Shown here piece by piece: positions 42,628-49,421 of a DNA stretch of 49,421 bases. A program made the translations under genes and the position numbers. This stretch comes from Lachnospiraceae bacterium (GTDB lineage: Bacteria; Bacillota; Clostridia; Lachnospirales; Lachnospiraceae), in NCBI GenBank assembly GCA_017456585.1, contig JAFTJD010000050.1, positions 1 through 49,421 of the forward strand, written 5' to 3'. The notes beneath the pieces were generated by a model, which saw only the letters and a list, made by a program, of their open reading frames with translations, did not search any database and was not told where the DNA came from. The first letter of the stretch is position 1. Each line of letters starts with the position of its first letter.

Positions 42628-43539
42628 CTATTTTTCCCTGTTAACAAGCCACAAAAGCAAATCCTCGAGAAAATCATCATTACGTCCAAGACCTTTTAAT
42701 AACTCAACAGCTTCTCCGGTCAAAGCTTCTACATCTGTTTTAGCTTTATCTATTCCATATAATGTCACATATGTAACTTTATTATTCTTATCATCACTTC
42801 CAATAGGCTTACCAAGAGCTGCCTCATCACCGATTACATCAAGTATGTCATCCTGTATCTGGAATGCCATTCCTATCTTCGACGCAATATTTCCTACTAT
42901 CTCTATCTCTTCGTCTCCGGCTCCTGCAAGAACCGCACCTATCATCATGGAAGCCTCTATCAAAGCTCCGGTTTTCAGGTTATGGATAAAATCAAGTTCT
43001 TCTGCATCGGGAGCTTCTCCATTTTCAGTAAGTTCCACATCCTTAACCTGTCCACCCACCATTCCGTATATACCTGCCTTCTTAGAAAGAAGCTTCAGTG
43101 CCCTTATTACCTTCAATAAACTGGCCCTATCTTCCTTATCACATGCATCGAAAGCGCAAAGTGCAGTTTCATAAGCATAATTAAGCAAGGCATCACCTGC
43201 AAGAATTCCCATCGCCTCACCGAAAACAACATGAGTGGTTTTCTTGCCTCTTCTATATTCATCATTGTCCATTGCCGGCAAATCATCATGCACCAATGAA
43301 TATGTATGAATCATCTCCATTGCCGCCATGAAGGGACCGACAAGCAACTTATTATCTCCACCGAATAATGAATACACCTCATTCATAAGAAGCGGACGAA
43401 GTCTCTTGCCTCCCGCAAGAACACTGTAATTCATTGCCTCTATTACAGTCTTCTGATATCCTTCCTCCTTAGGCAAAAAGGATAATACTGTCTCTTCCGT
43501 CTTACTTACCTTTTCAGTAAGCTTCTCGTTAAAATTCAT
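42628..43539 (-). CDS. ispA: Polyprenyl (farnesyl-type) diphosphate synthase
   Basis: Chain elongation of isoprenoid diphosphates. The 303 residues have the first Asp-rich motif DDLPAMD at 85-91, GGKRLRP at 43-49, and the second motif QIQDDILD near 220. The short spacing in the first motif with residues before it suits a C15-type synthase. The ATG at 43539 is chosen over the TTG at 43545; GGAGAG lies upstream. It overlaps the end of xseB by 11 nt. Confidence 0.94.
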   Translation of the reverse strand: MNFNEKLTEKVSKTEETVLSFLPKEEGYQKTVIEAMNYSVLAGGKRLRPLLMNEVYSLFGGDNKLLVGPFMAAMEMIHTYSLVHDDLPAMDNDEYRRGKKTTHVVFGEAMGILAGDALLNYAYETALCAFDACDKEDRASLLKVIRALKLLSKKAGIYGMVGGQVKDVELTENGEAPDAEELDFIHNLKTGALIEASMMIGAVLAGAGDEEIEIVGNIASKIGMAFQIQDDILDVIGDEAALGKPIGSDDKNNKVTYVTLYGIDKAKTDVEALTGEAVELLKGLGRNDDFLEDLLLWLVNREK

Positions 43540-43735
43540 CTCCAAGCTCTCCGTTTTCTTCCAAAATCATTATCTTCTTCTCTACTTTATCAAGCTTGTC
43601 GTTACACATTTTAATAAGCTCTACACCTTCTTTGTAGAGATCAAAGGATTCCTCGAGAGGTATCTCTGTCTCCATATGCTCAATAAGCTTCTCAAGCTTA
43701 TCAAATGCCTGTTCAATTGTGAGTTCTTCCTGCAT
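43529..43735 (-). CDS. xseB: Exodeoxyribonuclease VII small subunit
   Basis: The 68 residues match the small all-helical XseB family: FDKLEKLIEHMETEIPLEESFDLYKEGVELIKMCNDKLDKVEKKI. Several copies coat each XseA in the nuclease. It lies 13 nt after xseA and overlaps ispA. Confidence 0.94.
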   Translation of the reverse strand: MQEELTIEQAFDKLEKLIEHMETEIPLEESFDLYKEGVELIKMCNDKLDKVEKKIMILEENGELGDEF

Positions 43736-43748
43736 TGCTTATACCTCT

Positions 43749-44966
43749 CTATTCCTTAATTGCCTTGACATCCGTTACAACTGCGTTAACGCTGCCATCA
43801 CTCAGTCTTATCGTTAAACCATCCTTAACACTAACATTCTTTATACTTGTAAGCGGTCCTTTATCCTCTTCTTTAGTAACATAAGAATACCCCCTTGCAA
43901 GCTGCCTAAGGGGTGAAAGACCATTCAACTTTTCAGAAACAAGCATAAGCTTCTGCCTGTTATCTTTAAGCTTACGCTTCATGGCTTCTCCCAATTCATC
44001 CTCAATATCAAGAAGCCTCTTTCTCTTCTCTATAAGCTTATATGAAGGACTGTTATATTTGCACACTCTAATCTTATATTGCTCAAGTCTTGATGCCAAT
44101 CTGTCATATTTACCTCTTACAACAGATAGAAGTCTTCTGTTATACTCATCAAGATTTTCCTTAAAAATCCTGTAATCGTATACAGCAAGCTCTGCCGCAG
44201 CCGAGGGTGTAGGAGCACGCATATCCGCGACAAAATCTATAATCGTAAAATCAGTTTCATGTCCGACAGCCGAAATGACAGGGGTACTACAGTTAAATAC
44301 AGCCATCGCAACTGCCTCTTCGTTAAATGCCCACAAGTCTTCTATGGAACCACCGCCTCGACCGACGATAATAACATCCACTCCAAGCCTGTCAAGTGCT
44401 TCAATACCTGCTACAATAGTTCTTGATGCACCCTCTCCCTGTACCTGTGCAGGATAGAGAATAAGCTGTACATACGGATTACGCCTTGTGGATATATTAA
44501 TAATATCGTGTACTGCCGCTCCGGTTCTTGATGTGACGATTCCGACTTTCTTGACGTATCGTGGTATAGGGCGCTTATATTCCTTGGCAAACATCCCCAT
44601 CTCCTCAAGTCTGTTCTTAAGCTCCTCATATTGTTGATACAAGGCCCCTACTCCATCGAGCGTTATACTCTTGGCATAAAGCTGGTATTTACCGTCACGT
44701 TCATACACGGTTACTGTTCCGTCAACAATTATATTCTGGCCTTCCTTTAGTTCAAAATTAAGTCCGCGTCTGTTTCCTGCAAACATAACACACGTAAGAG
44801 TAGCCGTGCTACCCTCCTTAAGCGTAAAATATATATGTCCCGAGCCGTGATACTTACAGTTAGAAACTTCTCCCTTTACACTTATCCTGTTAAGGAGAAA
44901 ATCCTGATTGAACATATTTTTGATATAATTATTAACCTGTGTTACCGAATATACACTAGCAGCCAT
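43749..44966 (-). CDS. xseA: Exodeoxyribonuclease VII large subunit
   Basis: Catalytic subunit of a single-strand-specific exonuclease. The 405 residues have an N-terminal OB-fold (about 5-100; GEVSNCKYHGSGHIYFTLKE) and the nuclease domain with VGIVTSRTGAAVHDI, GRGGGSIEDLWAFN and GHETDFTIIDFVADMRAPTPSAAAE, followed by a coiled C-terminal part. Its start is four bases after the nusB stop; the ribosome site is weak, suggesting coupling. Confidence 0.96.
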   Translation of the reverse strand: MAASVYSVTQVNNYIKNMFNQDFLLNRISVKGEVSNCKYHGSGHIYFTLKEGSTATLTCVMFAGNRRGLNFELKEGQNIIVDGTVTVYERDGKYQLYAKSITLDGVGALYQQYEELKNRLEEMGMFAKEYKRPIPRYVKKVGIVTSRTGAAVHDIINISTRRNPYVQLILYPAQVQGEGASRTIVAGIEALDRLGVDVIIVGRGGGSIEDLWAFNEEAVAMAVFNCSTPVISAVGHETDFTIIDFVADMRAPTPSAAAELAVYDYRIFKENLDEYNRRLLSVVRGKYDRLASRLEQYKIRVCKYNSPSYKLIEKRKRLLDIEDELGEAMKRKLKDNRQKLMLVSEKLNGLSPLRQLARGYSYVTKEEDKGPLTSIKNVSVKDGLTIRLSDGSVNAVVTDVKAIKE

Positions 44967-44970
44967 TATA

Positions 44971-45363
44971 CTACACCAACTTTGCCAAAACTCCGTTTAC
45001 GAATGCAGGAGAATCATCCCCACCGAATTTCTTTGCCAACTCAACAGCCTCGTTAATGGCTACCTTATCCGGTACATCCTCATCATACATAATCTCATAA
45101 AGGGCAAGTCTTAATACTGTAAGCTCTGCCTTACCCATTCGCCCTGTAGTCCAGCCCTTTGCAACCTCTGAAATCTTCTCGTCAAGTTCACTAACATGTG
45201 AAAACATTGATTCCATTCTTTCGATAAAGGCATTTCTTACCTCTTCATCAAATTCGTACTCTTCAACATAAAGTTCTGCCTGCTTGCTAAGCTCTTCGTA
45301 TGTATGAAAATCCTTACAAAACAGGAGTTTAAATGTATGCTCTCGCATTTCTCTTCTGGTCAT
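44971..45363 (-). CDS. nusB: Transcription antitermination factor NusB
   Basis: Binds boxA RNA with S10 and helps rRNA transcription. The 130 residues show [15 protein letters not shown] at the start and the helical NusB fold ending in [22 protein letters not shown] use ATG at 45363 because TTGGAG lies six bases before it; the longer frame from 45387 would start inside the attenuator hairpin. asp23 precedes it. Confidence 0.94.
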   Translation of the reverse strand: MTRREMREHTFKLLFCKDFHTYEELSKQAELYVEEYEFDEEVRNAFIERMESMFSHVSELDEKISEVAKGWTTGRMGKAELTVLRLALYEIMYDEDVPDKVAINEAVELAKKFGGDDSPAFVNGVLAKLV

Positions 45364-45387
45364 ATTTTTCTCCAATCTATCACGCAT

Positions 45388-45412
45388 AGAAAGGGCGTCC
45401 CATAAGACACCC
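45388..45412 (-). terminator. Short hairpin with T-rich tail between asp23 and nusB
   Basis: GGGTGTC and GACGCCC (plus 45393-45412) pair over seven positions with one G-U, followed by TTTCT on the minus strand. It could reduce transcription from asp23 into nusB without stopping it completely. Confidence 0.45.
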
Positions 45413-45420
45413 TCACTTTA

Positions 45421-45816
45421 CTAATTATTTTTATCTACTTCTACGCCTGTTACCTTTACTTTGACATCAGTAACAGAAAGCCCTGTCATGCTCTCCATGG
45501 TGCTCTTTACTCTTTCCTGAACCTTCTGTGTAACCTCAGGAATATTAGAACCATAGTTTACTTTTATTCCAAGCTCAACAGAAACAAGGCCTTGCATAGC
45601 ATCTATCTTAACACCCTTTTCGAGATACTTAACTCCAAGCTTGCCAACCTTGCTTCCCAAACGGCCATCTGCAAAGCCTACCACACTAGAAACGCCTTCT
45701 ACCTCTTTAGCAGCGATACCGGCTATCATTGCAATAACTTCGTCAGCCACCTGAACCTCACCTATTCTTTTGCTTCCTTTTATCATCTTTTTACCACCAG
45801 ATTTTTGCTCGTTCAT
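45421..45816 (-). CDS. Asp23/Gls24 family envelope stress protein
   Basis: The 131 residues contain the family core GEVQVADEVIAMIAGIAAKEVEGVSSVVG and VSVELGIKVNYGSNIPEVTQKVQERVKSTMESMTGLSV. Family members are linked to alkaline or envelope stress and often sit directly before nusB in clostridia, as here. An AGGAGG ribosome site and its own promoter are present. Confidence 0.93.
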   Translation of the reverse strand: MNEQKSGGKKMIKGSKRIGEVQVADEVIAMIAGIAAKEVEGVSSVVGFADGRLGSKVGKLGVKYLEKGVKIDAMQGLVSVELGIKVNYGSNIPEVTQKVQERVKSTMESMTGLSVTDVKVKVTGVEVDKNN

Positions 45817-45867
45817 AAAAACCTCCTGTGTATATTATTAAATATTATTTTGCTTCTAATATCCTAC

Positions 45868-45895
45868 ATTATACCAAATCAGACGGCTTTTGCAA
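45868..45895 (-). promoter_or_regulatory. Promoter upstream of asp23
   Basis: On the minus strand: TTGCAA (plus 45890-45895), 16-bp spacer, TATAAT (plus 45868-45873). It probably starts the housekeeping run asp23-nusB-xseA-xseB-ispA-dxs-tlyA-nadK-argR-recN apart from the sporulation genes. Confidence 0.65.
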
Positions 45896-45924
45896 ATATT
45901 TTATGCAAAACTTTATGCATAATA

Positions 45925-46635
45925 TTAATTATTCGCAATAAACGGAGTGATTATAATCTTGTCTGCGGATATTTCTGTTTTCCTTTTTACGATATCCTCA
46001 ATCTGTGCCCTGTCGATGTCAGAGAGTTTCTCCGCATTTACCACTACATCCACAGAACCACTGTTTATGCTTACAACAACATCCCTAAAGCCCTTTGCTT
46101 CAAGTAAAAGCTCCGCTGCAGATTCTTTTTCCGATATGGTATTAACCTCAAGAAGTTCATCTATTGCCGATTGCTTCTGAGCCTCTGTAACTGTTGTACT
46201 GTTTATTATCTCCATAAGTGAAGCCTTCTGAAGTGATTGTGACTGTTCTCTTTTTAACTTCACTTCAGTAATGGTATTAATATTCATGTTTCCGCTTGTA
46301 AGTACTGCTTCCCCCGGAATGTCACTTTTAGTTCCTGCCGCCTCAGCTGTCTTAGAATCTGCATTAAGATCTACATCAAGACTGTCGATAACAGACTGGC
46401 TGTCTGCTTCTTTTGTCCCATTATCTGAAGCCGCTGCAAGCTTATTCTCATTTATAATATCTTCCTCTGAGATATCATATGAATCCATAATATCACCGAC
46501 CACATCATCTCCCATAACAGATTTATAATCGTTCTCATCCGCAACCTTCTGTGCATAATTAAGATATCCCGCTATAACTATCAATATAGCAAGTGCTGTA
46601 ATTATAACCTGATTATTTTTTAATAACTTCTTCAC
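45925..46635 (-). CDS. spoIIIAH: Stage III sporulation protein AH
   Basis: Mother-cell protein that forms, with SpoIIQ, the channel to the forespore. The 236 residues have one N-terminal membrane helix (about 9-27), a long variable linker rich in Asp/Ser, and a C-terminal YscJ/FliF-like ring domain (about 140-236; AAELLLEAKGFRDVVVSINSGSVDVVV). GTG start at 46635 with AAGGAGG upstream. Last gene of the spoIIIA series. Confidence 0.93.
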   Translation of the reverse strand: MKKLLKNNQVIITALAILIVIAGYLNYAQKVADENDYKSVMGDDVVGDIMDSYDISEEDIINENKLAAASDNGTKEADSQSVIDSLDVDLNADSKTAEAAGTKSDIPGEAVLTSGNMNINTITEVKLKREQSQSLQKASLMEIINSTTVTEAQKQSAIDELLEVNTISEKESAAELLLEAKGFRDVVVSINSGSVDVVVNAEKLSDIDRAQIEDIVKRKTEISADKIIITPFIANN

Positions 46636-46650
46636 GTTTTGCCTCCTTGA

Positions 46651-47256
46651 TTATTTCATTTCTAATACTTTAATTTTATGACTCGGAACATCAAATAATG
46701 CCTTAACCGCATCCATGATATTACTTACTACCGAAATATCGTTACCCCCCTCTGCTATTACTACAACTCCTTCAATCTCAGGTGTCGTTTCTTTTATAAC
46801 ATAAGGTGTTCTTAAGCCATTACTGTCTTCAATATATACTACACTTTCCTCAGCAGATATATCCATTGTATTTCTGGTTCCGCCTTGACCGTCGTCCTCA
46901 TTTAACGTACTGTTAGCCGATTGCTTTTCCTTAAGGATAATCTGCTCACCTGACGCCTTTATAGTAATCATAACTTCCGTTTTACCTATCCCTGTTGCCT
47001 TCGTCAAGAATTCCTCAAGACGCTCTTCAAGAATCTCCTCATAAGCATTTTTTACTGTTCCGGTTAATGTTGCTGTAAGCTCCCCCTCCTTTTTTTCCAA
47101 AAGAGCCCCGCTTTCTTCTTCATTGACTTTCTTCTCCTCTCCAAAATCAGCAAAGGAAATGATAACCAGCAAAATCCCGGCGATAAACATTATTAGAAGC
47201 TTGTTTATCCCGATATCCTTAATTAACGCCTTCTTCTTTTCTTTATTTTCTGCCAT
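46651..47256 (-). CDS. spoIIIAG: Stage III sporulation protein AG
   Basis: Forms a large ring in the mother-cell membrane of the sporulation channel. The 201 residues have a membrane helix (about 16-34) and an extracytoplasmic domain with the family pattern EILEERLEEFLTKATGIGKTEVMITI and a C-terminal EGVVVIAEGGNDISVVSNIMDAVKALFDVPSHKI. AGGAG precedes ATG. Three bases after spoIIIAF. Confidence 0.94.
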   Translation of the reverse strand: MAENKEKKKALIKDIGINKLLIMFIAGILLVIISFADFGEEKKVNEEESGALLEKKEGELTATLTGTVKNAYEEILEERLEEFLTKATGIGKTEVMITIKASGEQIILKEKQSANSTLNEDDGQGGTRNTMDISAEESVVYIEDSNGLRTPYVIKETTPEIEGVVVIAEGGNDISVVSNIMDAVKALFDVPSHKIKVLEMK

Positions 47257-47259
47257 GGC

Positions 47260-47859
47260 TCACTCCTGTATGGTAATAATAATATGTGCTTCACTAAGAT
47301 TATAGAAGCCCGCTAGCTTATTTTTTATTTCGACAATTTGTGCTTTTTCATATTCCGTAAGTTCTGGCGTTTTGTCTCCTATTACAACCGGATTAATCTC
47401 AACCGTTTTCGAACTGCTCATCCCTGTTCTTTTCTCCCTCAAAATAACATTCATACCACCTATACTTCCGTAGGCATCATCTTCTTCATCAAGTCTCCAT
47501 TCAACCTCTAAATCATTCAATGTATAACCATATTCTTTAATAATTTCTGTGACCCCACTTTTTATTATTTGATTGTATTCATCAATCAGTATTTCCTCCA
47601 TAATTCCCTCTGTCATCTTAATCTCGCCACTGATTTCATCAAGTTCAAACTGCATGGCAGCTTTTTCAAATTGCGACACGATAGACGTATCCAGTTTAAG
47701 AAGCTTTGTAATCGGGTTAATTATAATTAACATCAAAAGTATCCCTGTATAGAAATTAAAATATTTCTTAAACCTCTCCGGAAGAAGCTGCAATACCAAA
47801 GTAATGAGTATAAGGTACACTGCAATATTAAAAACCCAGCTAAGAATCCCTTCTATCAT
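47260..47859 (-). CDS. spoIIIAF: Stage III sporulation protein AF
   Basis: The 199 residues start with two membrane helices (about 7-24 and 35-53) followed by a domain of about 140 residues, the SpoIIIAF plan; the LPERFKKYFNFYTGILLMLIIINPI region is typical. Its start overlaps the spoIIIAE stop (ATGA). Confidence 0.93.
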   Translation of the reverse strand: MIEGILSWVFNIAVYLILITLVLQLLPERFKKYFNFYTGILLMLIIINPITKLLKLDTSIVSQFEKAAMQFELDEISGEIKMTEGIMEEILIDEYNQIIKSGVTEIIKEYGYTLNDLEVEWRLDEEDDAYGSIGGMNVILREKRTGMSSSKTVEINPVVIGDKTPELTEYEKAQIVEIKNKLAGFYNLSEAHIIITIQE

Positions 47860-48932
47860 GCCAATCCTCCGTTAGTGGATATACATACAAGTGCAATTGA
47901 TACCACAAAAAATACCATTGCCAATATCACGGTATTTAACAGAAGCTTAGCCCCGGCTCCTATTCCGGACATTACCTCACTAACGCGCTTATCCGATACC
48001 GGTTGTAGTATTGCACCTGCTCCCTGATACATCAACACAAAAAGCATCATTTTAACTATAGGCACACTTACCATAAACCCTATCGCAATGAGTGCAACCG
48101 AACCTATTCCGTTCTTAATAATCACTCCCGTTCCCAACACAGTCTCCCATACCGCATTTGCACCGCTTCCTATCCCCGGAATGGCACTCACCGCCTTCGC
48201 AAGTGTCTGATTCTTTATGGTTCCTGACACAGGTACCATAATTCCCTGTATTACATTAATTCCAAGAACCATGGCAAAAATGGTATTTAATCCCCATTTC
48301 ACAATGGTATGGATAAGCTCAGCCGCTTTACTTAAGAAATCTTCTTTAGAAAGGTAGTTCACCATGATAAGCACCACATACACATCTATTAACGGCACTA
48401 TAACATTAAGAAATATTGTATCCACCAAAAAAATACTCCCGAGTGCTATCTCATAGAACATAAGCGAGCCGGCTCCTCCGCTCACCATCCCAAGCGACAA
48501 ACAAAATACCGGTACTAATGCCTGCATAAAATCCGATATATCCCTCAAAAGCTCCACTGCACTCTCTGACATGGTATGAAAAGCCACCGCGACCACACTA
48601 ACAAACAAAAGATATGTAATATAAAAGGCAGTCTGCGCTATCTGTCCGCTAAGAAATGCATTTGATATATTGGCAAAAACCGCCGCTGATATTCCTATAA
48701 GAATAATCATAATTACTGCTTCTTTATTCTTGTTTATATCCGCAAAAAGTGCTTCCAGCAAAAGATTCCATATATAAGAAAAGCTTATCCCTTCCCCTCC
48801 GAACACAACCTCCTTAACCTTTTCAAAAAAATCAAAACTTGTCCCATTCACCGTACTATTAAGCACTTCCTGTATTGCAGAAAAATCAAAATCATCCTCC
48901 AATACTTCCATCGTTGCATTAAGCAAAACCAC
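47856..48932 (-). CDS. spoIIIAE: Stage III sporulation protein AE, N-terminally short
   Basis: Multi-spanning membrane protein of the spoIIIA channel. The 358 residues contain about seven to eight helices and match the family through IILIGISAAVFANISNAF, FYITYLLFVSVVAVAF and the GSGANAVWETVLGTG loop. In Bacillus the protein has about 400 residues and an N-terminal signal peptide; here that part is missing. A GTG start at 48932 has GGGGAGGG seven bases upstream, and an in-frame TAG lies two codons before it, so the short start is real. The expected neighbours spoIIIAA-AD are not found in the 489 bp upstream. Confidence 0.92.
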   Translation of the reverse strand: MVLLNATMEVLEDDFDFSAIQEVLNSTVNGTSFDFFEKVKEVVFGGEGISFSYIWNLLLEALFADINKNKEAVIMIILIGISAAVFANISNAFLSGQIAQTAFYITYLLFVSVVAVAFHTMSESAVELLRDISDFMQALVPVFCLSLGMVSGGAGSLMFYEIALGSIFLVDTIFLNVIVPLIDVYVVLIMVNYLSKEDFLSKAAELIHTIVKWGLNTIFAMVLGINVIQGIMVPVSGTIKNQTLAKAVSAIPGIGSGANAVWETVLGTGVIIKNGIGSVALIAIGFMVSVPIVKMMLFVLMYQGAGAILQPVSDKRVSEVMSGIGAGAKLLLNTVILAMVFFVVSIALVCISTNGGLA

Positions 48933-48951
48933 TTTCTAACCCTCCCCTCAT

Positions 48952-49071
48952 TCATCCTTTACACGCTAACATCACGTCGCCTTGTCCACCCATATTTGCC
49001 GACAGTATATCGTAGCCACTTAACACTTCCTTGCCACACCTTTTATATACCTTAATAAACTTCGAGCACAT
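48952..49071 (-). pseudogene. Short open frame upstream of spoIIIAE, possible gene remnant
   Basis: An open frame of 39 codons (MCSKFIKVYKRC... ending GQGDVMLACKG) stops 19 bases before the spoIIIAE start. It lacks a ribosome site and extends about 11 codons further without a start. I do not recognise it. It may be the tail of a broken gene or chance. Confidence 0.25.
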
Positions 49072-49111
49072 ATATAGGATTTGCGATGACAACACAGACC
49101 TTTAGTAGAAC

Positions 49112-49421
49112 TCACTTTGCAAACGCTTCGATGAACACGCCTCTGTAGGTTGTCTGAGCAAAGCCTTGGCTCTATCATATGATTTCACTCGCAACTTCTA
49201 CGACCTTAGGGGAATTTGCTTTGCCATGCTTCATTGAACACGCCTATGTAGTTACCTTAAACAACCGTTGATGCTTATTGCATGATGTGTCTCGCAACTT
49301 CTACGACCATAAGGGGAACTATAGACTTTGCCGCTTCGATTTTTGATTACACGCCCCTCTCGCTAAACTCGAACAAGGTGCATATCTGTACAGTTGGTTC
49401 CCACGAATAATCTTATCGCAC
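49112..49421. repeat. Imperfect tandem repeat, unit about 104 bp, running off the window
   Basis: Three units start near 49112, 49214 and 49319. Shared blocks on the plus strand: TTTGC then GCTTC, GAACACGCCT, TGTAG, TGAT, and CTCGCAACTTCTACGACC followed by AGGGGAA. The first two units are clearly alike at both ends and diverged in the middle; the third keeps TTTGCCGCTTCGAT and CACGCC only. No long open frame crosses it. It occupies the place where spoIIIAD is normally found. Confidence 0.6.

Noticed and set aside
42611..43174. Plus-strand open frame of 187 codons
   Set aside because: It lies opposite ispA, whose motifs are certain, and its Ser/Pro/Ile-rich composition is typical of an antisense shadow.
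49112..49421. CRISPR array at the right end
   Set aside because: Units are about 104 bp with imperfect constant blocks; the repeats are too diverged and the spacing is unsuited to CRISPR.

Overview
The window looks like chromosome of a low-GC, Gram-positive, spore-forming-type clostridium, most likely a member of the Lachnospiraceae. I infer this from AT-rich intergenic DNA with GGAGG-type ribosome sites, sporulation genes (spoIIIAE-AF-AG-AH, spoIVB, a SpoIID-like protein), an ATP-type PEP carboxykinase, a PPi-type phosphofructokinase, a flagellin lysine methylase homologue and cohesin/dockerin modules. Genus cannot be fixed from the sequence. Almost every gene lies on the minus strand; only a small lipoprotein gene (20342-20902) and an AraC regulator (34514-35392) are on the plus strand.

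Layout. 1-700: the very 5' end of a 16S rRNA gene leaving the window on the minus strand, its ~260-nt structured leader, two tandem sigma-A promoters and a repeat-rich spacer. 701-6950: pfk, radA, a small unknown protein, clpC and a GntR/YtrA-type repressor with a visible operator; the ctsR-mcsA-mcsB genes known beside clpC in other Firmicutes are not here. 6963-12618: a cell-surface cluster of a membrane-anchored cohesin protein, a secreted glucosaminidase with a C-terminal dockerin, and a SpoIID-like protein. 12729-13112: a GC-rich dispersed repeat and a likely 6S RNA gene. 13193-17330: pckA, a folate ECF transporter subunit behind a tetrahydrofolate riboswitch, and an SPFH/ribbon-helix-helix pair with a palindromic operator. 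17413-23377: fliB-like methylase, ABC exporter, lipoproteins, an HtrA-like protease and the second copy of the GC-rich repeat. 23385-31066: a sugar ABC transporter operon led by a 1013-residue receptor that fuses two kinds of substrate-binding domain to PAS-GGDEF. 31082-35498: a large glycoside hydrolase divergent from an AraC regulator. 35518-48932: the conserved clostridial run spoIIIAE-AF-AG-AH, asp23, nusB, xseA, xseB, ispA, dxs, tlyA, nadK, argR, recN, spoIVB. 48933-49421: a non-coding, tandemly repeated stretch in the place where spoIIIAD is expected.

How parts work together. The transporter operon appears to couple extracellular sugar sensing to c-di-GMP synthesis within one transcription unit. 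The cohesin and dockerin proteins, encoded 16 nt apart, could form a two-component device that tethers a wall hydrolase to the membrane. The GntR/clpC, SPFH/RHH and riboswitch/folT units each show a promoter plus a regulatory site that can be read directly from the DNA.

The strongest leads for new biology are the double-SBP diguanylate cyclase operon, the cohesin/dockerin autolysin pair, the two-copy GC-rich element next to terminators, and the interrupted spoIIIA operon with ~104-bp tandem repeats.
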